Counted from the stretch's first letter, positions 1 through 10,504 are shown. The stretch: DNA of 64,000 bases from Ryuthela nishihirai (GCA_038380435.1 JAWZYU010000010.1:44984135-45048134), one strand, 5' to 3'. Numbers and translations are program-made. The notes: generated by a model not told the origin, from the sequence alone.

Positions 1-277
1 TAGATTATATCCTTTCATGAGTTAACGAGGAAGAGTTGGGAGAAACTTCACATTTCTCTGTCCTACGTATTTCCGTCCAATAAGAAAACTTTAAGAAATG
101 ATAATTTATACCAGGCATGATAAATCGTTTGTACATTTGCTATAGTAAATGTATTTTGGTGTACAAGGATTTATGGAACTAGGTCGAAAATCTGGATAAA
201 AAGTAAGGGAAAAAGGAATTGTTTAACCTGAGTACCTTAGAAAATAACTTCTTTTATAATAAAATAAAAATTAATGT
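1..277. other. Unassigned AT-rich sequence
   Basis: No long reading frame, tRNA-like box, inverted repeat or recognised TE was seen in this left-edge stretch. Confidence 0.5.
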
Positions 278-449
278 TACCTCAAGCAGTTGCTTACCAA
301 AGAGGTTTGACAGAATCCTGCCGGTTTTAAGTATGCCGTAGTAGAATGTCTGTGAGGATGGCAGGAACTCAGCAGAAAAACAACACAAACAGCCATGCCT
401 TACCTGGAGCTCGAACCCAGGTCCCTTTGATCAGTATCTAAGCGCCGCA
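278..449 (-). mobile_element. SINE2 copy, head truncated
   Basis: Reverse-strand copy of the ~205 bp SINE2. On the minus strand the B box (GGTTCGAGC type) is followed by GCATGGCTGTTTGTGT, the CTGAGTTCCTGCCATCCTC body and the AGCAGCTGCTTGAGG-like 3' end. The A-box half of the tRNA-like head is missing: similarity stops near position 449, just before an unrelated perfect hairpin. Compare the full copies at 20166 and 42730. Confidence 0.8.
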
Positions 450-471
450 ATTTTTTGTAAATTAAAAAATT

Positions 472-513
472 TGCTGGGTGTTTATGGTTTTGTAAAACCA
501 TAAACACCCGGCA
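472..513. repeat. Near-perfect 42 nt hairpin
   Basis: Positions 476-509 form a perfect 16 bp stem (GGGTGTTTATGGTTTT and its complement) around a 2 nt GT loop; TGC/GCA pairs extend it outward past one mismatch. It lies 23 bp beyond the point where the SINE2 head is lost. It could be the core of a tiny fold-back element or a template-switch product. Confidence 0.85.
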
Positions 514-805
514 TCATATAATAGGTTACCATATATATAAGAACTCTTATATAAATAGAAATAGGTGTCATTCCACTGTGTGGCTAGTAGTTGAATATTA
601 CTGATCTGCCCATTATTACAACTTTCGATTCACCTTGACCACCAAAAAATCAAGTCTTAAAAGCATTAAAAGTCTCTTTCGCTTTCGAAACAATTAACAG
701 CCTTCTAACATTTCACCTTGCGGTTAACGGGTTCAGACACCACGTGAAAAATCGGCCCTGCATTGCTGTCATGGAGACACGCGCGTCGCGAATGACGTCG
801 ACTTT

Positions 806-1041
806 CAACTGTTGCCAGCGCCCGGGATGTGCTCCTGAATGCCATGCGCGCATGCATCTGTGCACTTAGGGAGATGGAGCAGTCGTGGCTGAGGAACAGA
901 TCGATGGCTGCTTCCCGCGCTGTTCCTTGTCTCTCCCGCGTAACACGGGCTCCAGCAGCGTGATGGAGAAAGCTGAAGATCTGCTCCCGGTAGTCTGCGT
1001 TCGATTTCTGGCGCCAAATTCTCTCGAAACATCCTCACACC
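806..1041 (-). CDS. Candidate terminal exon in a GC-rich, CpG-rich segment
   Basis: Positions 780-1040 are clearly richer in G+C and CpG than the surroundings. On the minus strand a good splice acceptor (CTGCTACTGTATCCTCAG) at 1042-1059 would open an exon beginning in phase 0 with GVRMFRENLAPEIE and running about 78 codons to a stop at 805-807. On the plus strand the same segment has an open frame (885-1070) reaching a GTAAGTAG donor-like site at 1064. I recognise no domain in either reading, so strand and coding status are both open. It could equally be an unrecognised TE fragment. Confidence 0.22.
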
Positions 1042-1070
1042 CTGAGGATACAGTAGCAGAATGTAAGTAG

Positions 1071-1650
1071 TTGTACTTTTCTCCTTCTCCATTTCGTTCA
1101 GGTGATAGCTATGCGTAATGATGGCGGTTTTCCAGCCCTCTTTGGCAAAGCGTATTGATATATTTATATACCTTAAAGTTGACTTTATCCTTATGAATTT
1201 TAGCGTGTTAAAGTATTTCAAAATTTCCAGTTTATTCAAGTTAAATTTGAAGTTTTATTTTTATATTTTTCAAACGTTAATTAATTTATTTGTTTAAAGC
1301 ATTTAAACCGTTACCAATAACGTTATTATATTGTTAAGCGATTACATTTATAACTTGTTCAAGTTAATTCAGCGAAATAATTAATTTTATTGAATAAAAC
1401 TAAATTTTCAGAGTTTGCCAAAACATATAAGTTGTGCCGACAATAGAGCGAGGGCCTAAAACCAATAGTTTTAATCTTTTATGAGAACAGTAGGCAACAA
1501 AATGTATTTTAGGTAACAAAGTTTCCAAAGATGGACTTGATAAGAACGAATTATTTTTGACCGCCCCGTACAAATAAAAGTAGTTTAATGTAAACTAATA
1601 ATTTATGCATTTTTAACTGTTTTTTCTACTTGTTATCAACTGGTATTAAT
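1071..1650. other. Unassigned AT-rich sequence
   Basis: Low-complexity AT-rich DNA with no repeat or coding signal that I can name. Confidence 0.5.
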
Positions 1651-1660
1651 CATATTTTAG

Positions 1661-2033
1661 TGGGGGTGGCTCAGTCGGTAGGGCTCGTAAGCTGTAGTTC
1701 CCAGGTTCGAGTCCCATGTGGATCAGCGTTGAGATTTATCTCCGCAAAATTCCCCGCCCTTTTGGGGTACAGTAGGAGACACCGATGGGCTTGGAAAGGC
1801 CGCCGTCCGTCGGATGGAACTTTAAGCCGTGGCTCAGTGTGCGGGAGAGCCATACCCTAGGCACGTTAAAGAACACGCTGGATGGCCTTGACGGGAGGCT
1901 ACTATCTGTCTCCCAACAGTTGTTCCAATGTGTCTCCTCCCCCAACCTTGTCTGAGCCTTCGGGGTCCTTGTGACCTGGCTATTTAGCCCATTGTGTGTA
2001 AAAAGTGCCGCTCAGAGGTAAATCAACCCAACC
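1661..2033 (+). mobile_element. SINE1 copy with TSD
   Basis: Head begins TGGGGGTGGCTCAGTCGG (A box TGGCTCAGTCGG, B box GGTTCGAGTCC) and the copy ends in an AACCCAACCC-type tail. The direct repeat CATATTTTAG flanks it at 1651-1660 and 2034-2043. A few bases of the anticodon-arm region (GCGCC) are deleted relative to other copies. Confidence 0.93.
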
Positions 2034-2043
2034 CATATTTTAG

Positions 2044-2556
2044 TTAAAAGATGTTATTAAGATGCTAAAAAATATTTTTCAGCGTCTTAATAGAAATATA
2101 TAATGTAAAGTACACTGTTTTAAGAAAAATTTAAATTATCTTTTTTTTCTAAATATGATACAAAAAATATTTAAAGTGTTTAGAGCCAAGAATGTCGGTA
2201 GCAGTAAACGATGCTTTACTTTACGATCGTGTTCGAGAGCACTTTTAACATCTCTGCGAGCATGTTGGTGCTCGAGAGCCACAGGTTGTATTTGCCTGAT
2301 CTAAGCTAATTTTGACCACTTAATACTTTTAGAGGGGAGATTACCACTTGAAAATTAAACAGATGATATTACTATTAACATTTCAACATGGAAATAAATC
2401 ATTCCTTTGTATTACATGTCAAATTCTGCGAATTTATTTGCGCTTCTTAAAAAAATCTCTTTGGGTTGGATTGTTTTTCATCTGAGCCGCACTTTTGTGC
2501 ATACGATGGCTAAAGAACCAAGTCGCAAACATTCCAAGAGCTTAGAGAACGGGATT
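2044..2556. other. Unassigned sequence
   Basis: Mostly AT-rich. The segment 2463-2511 (TTGGGTTGGATTGTTTTTCA, then GAGCCGCAC and a GCTAA motif) resembles the 3' end of a minus-strand SINE1 and is probably a ~50 bp scrap. Confidence 0.4.
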
Positions 2557-2564
2557 CACTAGAT

Positions 2565-3158
2565 CAGTGGAGGGGCGGGGGTGGCTCAGTCGGTAGCGCG
2601 CCAGGCTCGTAACCTGTAGTTCCCAGGTTCGAGTCCCAGCTGGGTCAGCGTTGAGATTTATCTCCGCAAAATTCTCCGCCCTGCCCTCGGTCAGTAGGGG
2701 ACACCGATGGGCTTGGAAAGGGATGGGCTCCGTTCGTCGGATGGGACGTTAAGCCGTGGCCCCGTGTGTGGGAGAGCTGTGCACGTTAAAGAACACACTG
2801 GATGGCCTTGACGGGAGGCTACCATCTGTCTCCCAACAGCTGTTCCAGTGGGTCCTCTCCCCCAACCTTCTCTGAGCCTTCGGGGTCCATGTGACCTGGC
2901 CATTTAGCCCATGGGTGCAAAAAAGTGTCGCTCAGAGGTAAAACAACCCAACCCTAGATCAGTGGTTCTCAACCTTTTATGCTTCACGTACCCCCTGAAA
3001 ATGTGTATGTAACTGGCGTACCCCTTGTATAGATGGATAAAAACTATAATTATAGTATAACAATGGTTATTTTTATTTTATTACTAGATCTAGTGACTTT
3101 TGAGCTCTCACGGCGTACCCCAAAAAATTTTCCGCGTACTCCACGTTGAGAACCCCTA
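2565..3158. mobile_element. hAT-type MITE A, copy 1, split by a SINE1
   Basis: TIRs start CAGTGG|TTCTCAACC and end ACGTTGAGAACCCC, with the internal GTACCCC/GCGTACC motifs shared by the copies at 13753 and 20069. After removing the SINE1 the element is about 200 bp and is flanked by a perfect 8 bp repeat, CACTAGAT, at 2557-2564 and 3159-3166. An 8 bp TSD with central TA and a CAG terminus point to a hAT element of the Buster type. It has no coding capacity. Confidence 0.88.
2571..2953 (+). mobile_element. SINE1 copy inside MITE A
   Basis: Full-length SINE1. The TSD CTAGATCAGTGG (2559-2570 and 2954-2965) contains the first six bases of the MITE, so the SINE landed 6 bp inside the MITE's left end. 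Confidence 0.95.
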
Positions 3159-3229
3159 CACTAGATTACTATTAAGAGACAGATAGACACCTCCCCTCAA
3201 GGCCTTCCATTGTGTTCATTAATGTGCTC

Positions 3230-3438
3230 AGGGCAGGCCCGAATTGAGCTGAAAAAAAGTAAAAGATTCTGGAAGTTCATTGCGGTATAACATTTCCCCC
3301 TTCATTTTAAGGTTATTTTAAAAAAATTCAGAAAAATGCCTGAAATAAGCACAAAATTAATAATTGTGGACTCCTTAGTAGCATTCTGAAAGAGGGGTGC
3401 GGGATCATGGCCCTCTTGCCCCTCTCCCTAGATCCTGC
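3230..3438 (+). mobile_element. MITE C-family copy
   Basis: Shares an ordered set of blocks with copies at 33343, 38398 and 42440: a GCGGTATAACATTTCC-like block, an AAAAATGCCTGAAATA-like block, and a right end GCCCCTCTCCCTAGATCC. No TIR or TSD is certain. A SINE1 fragment abuts its right end. Confidence 0.55.
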
Positions 3439-3444
3439 CTTGGC

Positions 3445-3630
3445 TCAGGATATGGCTTTCCTGCACAAGGGACTACGGCTTTACTTTCCATCCGATGGAC
3501 GGCAGCCTTTCAAAACCATCGGTGATCCCTTTTTCAAAAGAGTGGAGATTAAAAATGAAATTTTTTATGCAGACACGGGACTCGAACCGGGGGACATAAA
3601 GTTACGAGCCAATCGTCATTCTTCCACGGA
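3445..3630 (-). mobile_element. Diverged internal fragment of SINE1
   Basis: Reverse-strand similarity to the SINE1 body (CCATCCGATGGACGGC, GGAGATTAAAAATGA) and to the B-box region (GGGACTCGAACCGGGG). Both ends are missing, so it is an old copy. Confidence 0.65.
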
Positions 3631-3719
3631 GATAAACGGAAGCGATGTGGTAAGAAGAATAAAACAAAATAAATTTACATTTAAATTATATTTTCCTACA
3701 GAATACATTTAACAATATT

Positions 3720-4350
3720 AATACGTGTGAGAAATATTTATATTTTACACCCTCATTCACTTCTCTTTAGTTTGACACCTATCCACCCCACCGAAAATAA
3801 ATCTCATTAGGATTGAACACATGTTTAATTGTTAATTTTGCTGAATATTATATTTAATTTCCAGGAAATATTAAGATTGTAACGATAAGATAACAGTTTT
3901 TTTTAATTTTGTTTTCAAATTTTCAACAAAAAGATTAGTATGGAAAAAAATCATTATTTTTCTGTATAGACAATTATATATATTTAATAGTACATAATTC
4001 TATTACTTATGATTTTTGAGCATTACGAAAAGTTATTTCAAAATTAGTCGGTTGAGTTAGCGGAAGTAAACTCAGTGTCCGATGCTTTGTCAAAGAATTT
4101 ATTTAGACTTTATTTTAGACTTTTCTTTACAATAAGTACCGAATGAAAGAAAAGTGGCTTTTGAAAGAGACGCTGAACACATCAATATTTTAAATTAATA
4201 ATACTCTATTTTTGTATATATCTAACTCATTATAAAAAGTAACATTTTTTTTAATAACATTTAGGTAATTAGAAATAGACGGTGTGCGAAAAAACCGTAT
4301 TATCGGCTTCCCGGACTCAAATTCGGGACCTACTCATTACGGTTTCTGTA
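3720..4350. other. Unassigned AT-rich sequence
   Basis: No coding frame of note, no recognised repeat. Confidence 0.5.
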
Positions 4351-4354
4351 CTCT

Positions 4355-5088
4355 GGTTGGGTTGGATTGTTGTATCTCTGAACAGAACATTTTTGAAGAT
4401 AATAAGATAAATGGCCAGGTCACAAGGATTGGATTGTTTTACCTCTGAGCGGCACTTTTTTGCACACCATGGGCTAAATGGCCAGGCCACAAGGACCCCG
4501 AAGGCTCAGAGAAGGTTGGGGGAGGGGACCCACTGGAACAGCTGTTGGGAGACAGGTGGTAGCCTCCCGTCAAGGCCATCCAGCGTGTTCTTTAACGTGC
4601 ACAGGGTATGGCTCTCCTGCACACGGGGCCACGGCTTAACATCCCATCCGACGGACGGCGGCTTTTCCAAGCCCATCGGTGTCCCCTACTGACCGTGGGC
4701 AGGGCGGAGAATTTTGCGGAGATAAATCTCAACGCTGACCCAGCTGGGACTCAAACTGGGAACTACAGTTTACGAGCCTGGCGCGCTACCGACTGAGCCA
4801 CCCCCGCCCCCATGTCACAAGGACCTCGATGGTTCATAGAATGTTGGGGGAAAGGGATCCACTGGACAGCTATTACGAGACAGATGGTAGCCTCCCGTTA
4901 AGCCAATCTAGCCTGTTTTTTAAAGAGGTAATGGCTATGACTCTTCCAGACACTGGATCCTTTACTGACCGCGGGCAGGACGAGTGCTTGACGGAGATAA
5001 ATCTCGACGCTAGTCCAGGTGGGACTCGAACCTGGGAACTGCAGATTACGATCGTGCCGCATTACCGACTGAGCCACCCCCGCCCCGC
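4355..5088 (-). mobile_element. Older SINE1 hosting a younger SINE1
   Basis: The 3' tail (GGTTGGGTTGGATTG on the plus strand) lies at 4355 and the head ends at about 5088 (ACCGACTGAGCCACCCCC). Many substitutions separate it from the consensus. It is split at GTCACAAGGA, inside the SINE body, by a younger copy at 4429-4813. Confidence 0.85.
4429..4813 (-). mobile_element. SINE1 inserted in SINE1
   Basis: Full-length, near-consensus copy. The TSD GTCACAAGGA at 4419-4428 and 4814-4823 is part of the host SINE1 body, which proves sequential insertion rather than tandem duplication. Confidence 0.93.
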
Positions 5089-5169
5089 TCTACTATGTAG
5101 ATTGTCTTGGTTGACTTCTGGAAAATTTTATGCTTACTTGCATGCAACATGTAAAAATCGGTTTCTCTG

Positions 5170-5553
5170 TAGATGGATTAGCTCAATATGTAGCGCGCCA
5201 GGCTCATCCATAGTTCGCAGGTTCGAGTCCCACCTGCGTCAACGTTGAGATTTATCTCAATTAAACCTCCACCCAGATCTCGTTCAGAAAGATAACACCA
5301 ATGGGTTTGGAAATGTTACCGTCAGTCAAATGAGATGTAAAAACGTGGCTCCGTGTGCAGGAGAGCCATAGACTGTGCACGTTAAAGAACACGCTGGATA
5401 ACCTTAACGGGAGACTTCCATGTATCACCTAACACTATTTAGGGGGTCTCATTCTCCAAAATTTCTCTAAGCTCTTAGGGCTTTTGTGACCTGACCACCT
5501 ATCTCATTGTGTTAAAAAATGTGTTTGTTGGAGGTAAAACAACTCAAAATAAT
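5170..5553 (+). mobile_element. Old, diverged SINE1
   Basis: The head (TAGCTCAATATGTAGCGCGC, then GGTTCGAGTCCCACC) and the tail (GAGGTAAAACAACTCAAA) are recognisable, but substitutions and small indels are frequent. No clear TSD. Confidence 0.8.
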
Positions 5554-5559
5554 TGCTGT

Positions 5560-6059
5560 AGATTTAAATAACGAGTTTTAAACTTATTTTAAACAGTTAA
5601 TTTTTAATTTTATGTATATAACATTTTTTGCTTATTATTTATTCTTTTTTCTTCATCATGATATCGCTACCTCTTTCATATCATTATTTTACTTTTCGGT
5701 TTCCTACTGAATCGTTTCTATAATATTCATTTTATATTTCTAATTTTAAAAGGAAATTCAAGATCGTCAACACAAAAAGCAGAGCTATCCTGAAAAACTT
5801 TATTTCTAGGATGGTTTTCATTATTATTTGTTCTCATACAGCATACAAACACTTAAACAAAGATAAAAACCATTCGTTTGATATTCAGGTTTTGGCTAAC
5901 CATGGCTGAACTCTATTTCCCTTTATACTTCTCCATCGTTACTATATCCTGATTATAGTGAAACCACGTGTTAACATGCAACACCTGCTGATAAAAGCGT
6001 GCGTATTGTATCGCGTGGTACTCTATGTGTTCTGAAGAAATACGTCGTAACTACGTATA
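5560..6059. other. Unassigned AT-rich sequence
   Basis: Nothing recognisable. The 5' terminus of the Tigger-like remnant to the right should fall near the end of this stretch, but no terminal repeat could be identified. Confidence 0.45.
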
Positions 6060-7554
6060 TTGGAAGAGACAGTTGAGTTTGAATTGTAAATTAAGTGTTG
6101 AATTTTCGTTTGTGCACGGGTGGTAGGTTTGTGAATTTATGACAAACAGCTATCCTTTTAGTATAGTTGTTTCGTGAATCTAAGCAAGAAGTTTTTTTAT
6201 ACTTTGTCAAAGATGAAGTCTAGTTCCACTGTTGATATTAAAAAGAAGCCAATAGGAAAAGCAAAGACAGTGTAATTCATTTATAGGATTGTTTTATACT
6301 AAGAATAGTTATCTTGTGTCCTCAAGTGTAGTGAGTTATTAATTATTAGCAACTGAGATGAATTCTACTGAGTGTTTCGTGGGATGCTGAACCTCAAATA
6401 AGATGTTTTGACTTATATAACTAGTTGGTTTTGACTTCTAATTATTTTGTATAACAGAAGTTTCGAATACTCTTTTATTTCACATATGTTGACAACGGTT
6501 AATAAATTAGTGATTTTATATGAGTGTTCTTTAATTTTAATCAATTAGTGACTTGGTAAGCTTTCTCAAAGCCATTGGAATTCAAAATCGCATAGACCTT
6601 TCAATTTCTTTTTCCACGCTCAAAATTGATGACACAAGACGCGCAACAAATATGAAGACTCAGTTTATATTTTGGTCACCATCTTTACAACATTTCTCAT
6701 CAGTTTTGTAAATGTTTTTTTCCAGTAGTTTTGGCATAAATTCATCACACACATAACAAAAACGTCTGGACGAATTGAGACATTCTCGGGACATTTATGA
6801 GGAACTCGTGAGAAAATAAAACTAGCGACAAGATAAATCATCCGGGACAATCAAGAAAATTTCTTTTATGAAGATATTGCAATGGAAGCTGAAGGGCTCC
6901 GTCATTCGGCATGTAATAGCATTTTCGATGTTTATTGATAAACAGTACAACCTTTATTCTACGGTCCCGATTTTGTCGACTTTGGATTTTACGGACAACT
7001 TACATACACCCAGCACCAAACAAATTCGATCTTCAAACCTGTTGCTGCTTCTTTAGAGACTACCTCACCACAACTCCCAACTAGTAAGAGGCAACAAAAA
7101 GATTCAGCTCATCACCAAAACCGTCTACTAGTGAGAACCAACAAGGTGATTCTAGTTCCTCACCACAACAATCTACCAGTAAGAGGCAACAAAAGGATTC
7201 TAGCTGATCACCAAAACCCTCTACTAGTAAGAGCTAACAAGAGAATTCTAGCACCTCACCCACAATCCTCTTTTACTAAGAGGCATAACGAACATGATAA
7301 CTTCTCAGACTCAGAATAAAAGTTTTTCTGCTTAGTGTGTAGTATTGCTTATTTCAATGTTTTTATTGCTATTACAGGCATTATTAGATGTATTCATTAG
7401 TCTATTAAACAGTATTCTTAATGTAATGCATTGGTTGTTATAAAATGCGGTTATGTACTCTTACCCATCGTCATATAGCATTCAGAATTTACGGACTTTC
7501 GCTATTAACGGACACACTTTCCCCCTATTAGTCAAGTAAATCGAGGGTTCATTG
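6060..7554 (+). pseudogene. pogo/Tigger-like element remnant
   Basis: Three pieces suggest a deleted pogo/Tigger element. At 6212 an ATG opens a short lysine-rich start (MKSSSTVDIKKKPIGKAK) like the N-terminus of pogo-family transposases, ending at a stop after about 20 codons. At 7080-7320 a Ser/Lys/Gln-rich repeated segment (SPQQSTSKRQQKDSS in one frame, ~54 bp period) ends in an acidic stretch (DNFSDSE in another frame), like the low-complexity C-terminus of these proteins. At 7535-7554 the motif GTAAATCGAGGGTTCATTG closely matches a Tigger end. No DDE catalytic core was found between these pieces. A related N-terminal scrap lies near 46900 in the palindrome. Confidence 0.5.
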
Positions 7555-7559
7555 CATTT

Positions 7560-8519
7560 GCTATTTATTTATATTTCTTAAAGTAACATTTTATATATTT
7601 TATATATTTTTTGTCTTTATTTACTTATAAAATTTTTGTCTTTATTTTGTTTGTTGTTTTTATATAATGTTCTTTGTCATTTGATTGACATTTCCAAGAT
7701 GTTTTTCGCAAAAGATGAGCAATTTGCTTTCTCAAGACTCTCCTTTGTAAATAATACAAAAATTCCAAACACATGTTCAGGATCAGCATAAGAAAAAGAC
7801 TTAAAGAATTTCCTGATTTTTTTGAAACAAACAAACTTCTTTGATCAGCAATATCAGAAATTTTCTCAATCGCTAGAAACTTCCGTTAAAATCGTCTTGG
7901 ATTATTTTGACTTATCCTATTCATTATTGCTAGAATGAGCAGACAGACCATGGATGTAAAACATTTAACCTTGTCAGACCATTTTATCTGACCAACAGTA
8001 CTTAGAATTAAATAAGAAAATGACAAACTTAATTTCGGGAAGATTTAGTTATTATCATTGCTTGATCCGATTCATGGCACCTACGGCAAAAAATTCGAAA
8101 TGAGCCTTTTTATAGCAAAAATATTAACTTTTAAATTAAAAATGAAAACAAATCATTGCAATGAAAATATCATACGCATTTTATTTTATTTTTTTTTTTC
8201 AAATCAATTTTTCTTGCCTTTATGGGCCTTAAATAAAATCTTTCAATGGCCTTAAAATAGACCATTTACATAATTAATTCCAAATGGAGATTGCACATTT
8301 TCTTGACGTTATAAAAATATATTAACTAATTACGCGAAGAAAAATCATTAGAAATAATAAAATCCGCCATTCTGACCGAAATAATAAGTGCTTTATATAT
8401 ATACGTATATATTTTTCTTATTTATCTTCAAACCTAGTAGATAGCTGCCACTCTTTAAAACAATCAAAGTAGCCTGTGCGTGTTTCCTATAGTACCCCAA
8501 AGCGAGGCTGCCTGCGAAA
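7560..8519. other. Unassigned AT-rich sequence
   Basis: No repeat family or coding signal recognised; contains a short TATATATACGTATATAT tract near 8395. Confidence 0.5.
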
Positions 8520-8762
8520 CTAACGACTGTTGGTTGTTCGACTTGCACCAGTTGAACGACGCATTTGCGTGACATCCATCGCAATCTCTGAATGGAGGGC
8601 GTCATCTGAACCATGAGCTCGCGTGGCCGCAGCGAACTGCGGTTTTGACGCTGGGAGAGCTATTTCAGTTACGCTATTACTCGCTTCATGCCATGGTCTC
8701 GGTGCTGACGCCTCTCGTTCTTCGGCTGAGGAGTTCGCAGGTTTTTCGATCTCTACGATGTT
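8520..8762 (-). CDS. Candidate terminal exon, unknown protein
   Basis: A GC-richer block (8500-8760) in AT-rich DNA. On the minus strand a strong acceptor (TTCCTCTCTTACATCAG) ends at 8763. An open frame continues in phase 0 from there with NIVEIEKPANSSAEE for about 80 codons, rich in Ala, Ser, Thr and Glu, and stops at 8520-8522. This composition could be a disordered C-terminal tail of a host protein. No family is recognised. A second overlapping frame (from 8614 downward) weakens the case, and no upstream partner exon was found. Confidence 0.28.
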   Translation of the reverse strand, partial: NIVEIEKPANSSAEEREASAPRPWHEASNSVTEIALPASKPQFAAATRAHGSDDALHSEIAMDVTQMRRSTGASRTTNSR

Positions 8763-8970
8763 CTGATGTAAGAGAGGAATTTTTTGTTTTGTTTGAAACT
8801 TAAATCGCTGGAACACGCAGAACAGGAGCAAAATTTGAGATGACTCATGCAAATATCAGGTGAGTTTTTGAGTAGATAAATAGATATAACATAAACGATT
8901 TGGAAGTTATTCGTGAAATCAATAAAGTGATGATATTGCAACGGGATGAGGAACTTAATATTGGTGTAGT

Positions 8971-9052
8971 GAATATGTCTTGTATGTATAGAAATGGTCT
9001 ATTCTTGAATATGTCTTGTATGTATAGAAATGGTCTATTCTTGAATATGTCT
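8971..9052. repeat. 36 bp tandem repeat, 2.3 copies
   Basis: Two identical 36 bp units beginning GAATATGTCTTGTATGTATA (8971-9006 and 9007-9042), followed by a 10 bp partial third unit. Confidence 0.95.
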
Positions 9053-9119
9053 AAATTTTGAAATTAAAATGACACGAGAGTAGGTAGGAATTGTTTCAGG
9101 ATGGGGGGGGGGGGTAACG

Positions 9120-9504
9120 GGTTGGGTTGTTTTACCTCTGAGCGGCACTGTTTTGCACACCATGGGCTAAATGGCCAGGTCACATGGACCCCGAAGGCTC
9201 AGAGAAGGTTGGGGGAGGGGACCCACTGGAACAGCTGTTGGGAGACAGATGGTAGCCTCCCGTTAAGGCCATCCAGCATGTTCTTTAACGTGCACAGGGT
9301 ATGGCTCTCCCGCACACGGGGCCACGGCTTAACGTCCCATCCGACGGACGGCGGCCTTTCCAAGCCCATCGGTGTCCCCTACTGACCGTGGGCAGGGCGG
9401 GGAATTTTGCGGAGATAAATCTCAACGCTGACCCAGCTGGGACTCGAACCTGGAAACTACAGATTACGAGCCTGGCGCGCTACCGACTGAGCCACCCCCG
9501 CCCC
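9120..9504 (-). mobile_element. SINE1 copy in a poly-G target
   Basis: Full-length and near consensus. Flanked by poly-G followed by TAACG on both sides (about 9103-9119 and 9505-9522), so the TSD includes a G homopolymer. Confidence 0.92.
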
Positions 9505-9522
9505 GGGGGGGGGGGGGTAACG

Positions 9523-10152
9523 AATTTTGAATAGAATTGTTATAAGTGTCATCACCATTTCATATTAATAAATAAAAATAAATTGCATGCTTCCGAAAAA
9601 GGAAGTAAACGTACAAAATATCAATATTATATATATATTATATTTATATCAGTTTGATTTCTGGTATACCTGATATTATTCATCGTAATATTTTTTTAAT
9701 AAATTTTTCCAGAGGGGGGATGGCTACTGCATCTTTTTCTCCCATAGTAGTTATGGGTAACGATTCATATATGCCACGTTTACGAAGTTCACTGATGATA
9801 TAAAAATCTTTCTCAGATAACAAAAATTATGTTATTTTATATGTAATAAACGCTATATATACCGAAAATGTTTGAATAGTAGCCTGGGCTATAGTTGACA
9901 ATTTCTTACTTGTAAAGGGCTATAAATGAAATTAAAACTGAGACCCGGCACAATTATTCTGCGGAGTTTTTTTTTAATTAATTTATGAACGTGTCATCGC
10001 ATAAAAAAAAGTTCATAAAACTGTTCCAGCTTCTTTTATATAAATATTTTAGAAAGTTTTCATGGTCAAATCAAACACTTTCCTCAAGTAACTGTACAAT
10101 TTGGTTTTTACGAAGATGGTATGCGCACTTCTAAACAAATGTCTTCGCCACT
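9523..10152. other. Unassigned AT-rich sequence
   Basis: Contains a (TA)n-like tract near 9630 and otherwise no signal. A poly-purine CCAGAGGGGGGATGGCT near 9708 may be an end of a MITE-like repeat. Confidence 0.4.
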
Positions 10153-10492
10153 GTTCCCATGCACGTATCCAGGATTTAGCATTTAGGCTCGTGGGGGGAA
10201 GGAGGATCGAAAACTTATTTTCGGATTTCGGGTAGTGTCGAGATTTCAGTTTCGTGTGTGAGTGGTGGCGGTGGGGGTGATGCTGCTAGAATTTAGTTTC
10301 GGAGAGGGTCCAGTTTCTTTTTAATCTATATTTAAGTGTCGGACATAAGACATGGGGCTAAAATAAAATTATACATAGACAACTGTTTTGTATTTCAAAG
10401 CAGATAAACAAGTTTGAGCATTACTATAAGACGACAGAATTTTCGTGGAGAAAGGGGGGGGGGGGTCCGGACATACTTCTGGATACGTCCCT
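10153..10492. mobile_element. Small MITE-like element with ACGTATCCAG ends
   Basis: Left end GCACGTATCCAGGATTTAGC and right end TTCTGGATACGTCCCTGG are inverted copies, with G-rich subterminal tracts (a poly-G run at 10456-10467). It abruptly ends the LINE reading frame that lies to its right, so it probably inserted into that LINE. Confidence 0.5.
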
Positions 10493-10504
10493 GGTACCAA
10501 TCCC

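Noticed and set aside
1661..1735. tRNA genes at the heads of SINE1 and SINE2 copies
   Set aside because: A and B boxes are good, but acceptor stems do not pair and each continues directly into the SINE body, so they are not functional tRNA genes.
9301..9534. Recurrent frames beginning MALPHTGPRLNVPSDGRR, MARSHGPRRLREGWG and MGLERPPSVGW at many positions and on both strands
   Set aside because: They are chance open frames of the SINE1 consensus, repeated because the SINE is repeated. The SINE has tRNA-derived boxes and TSDs, not protein-coding features.
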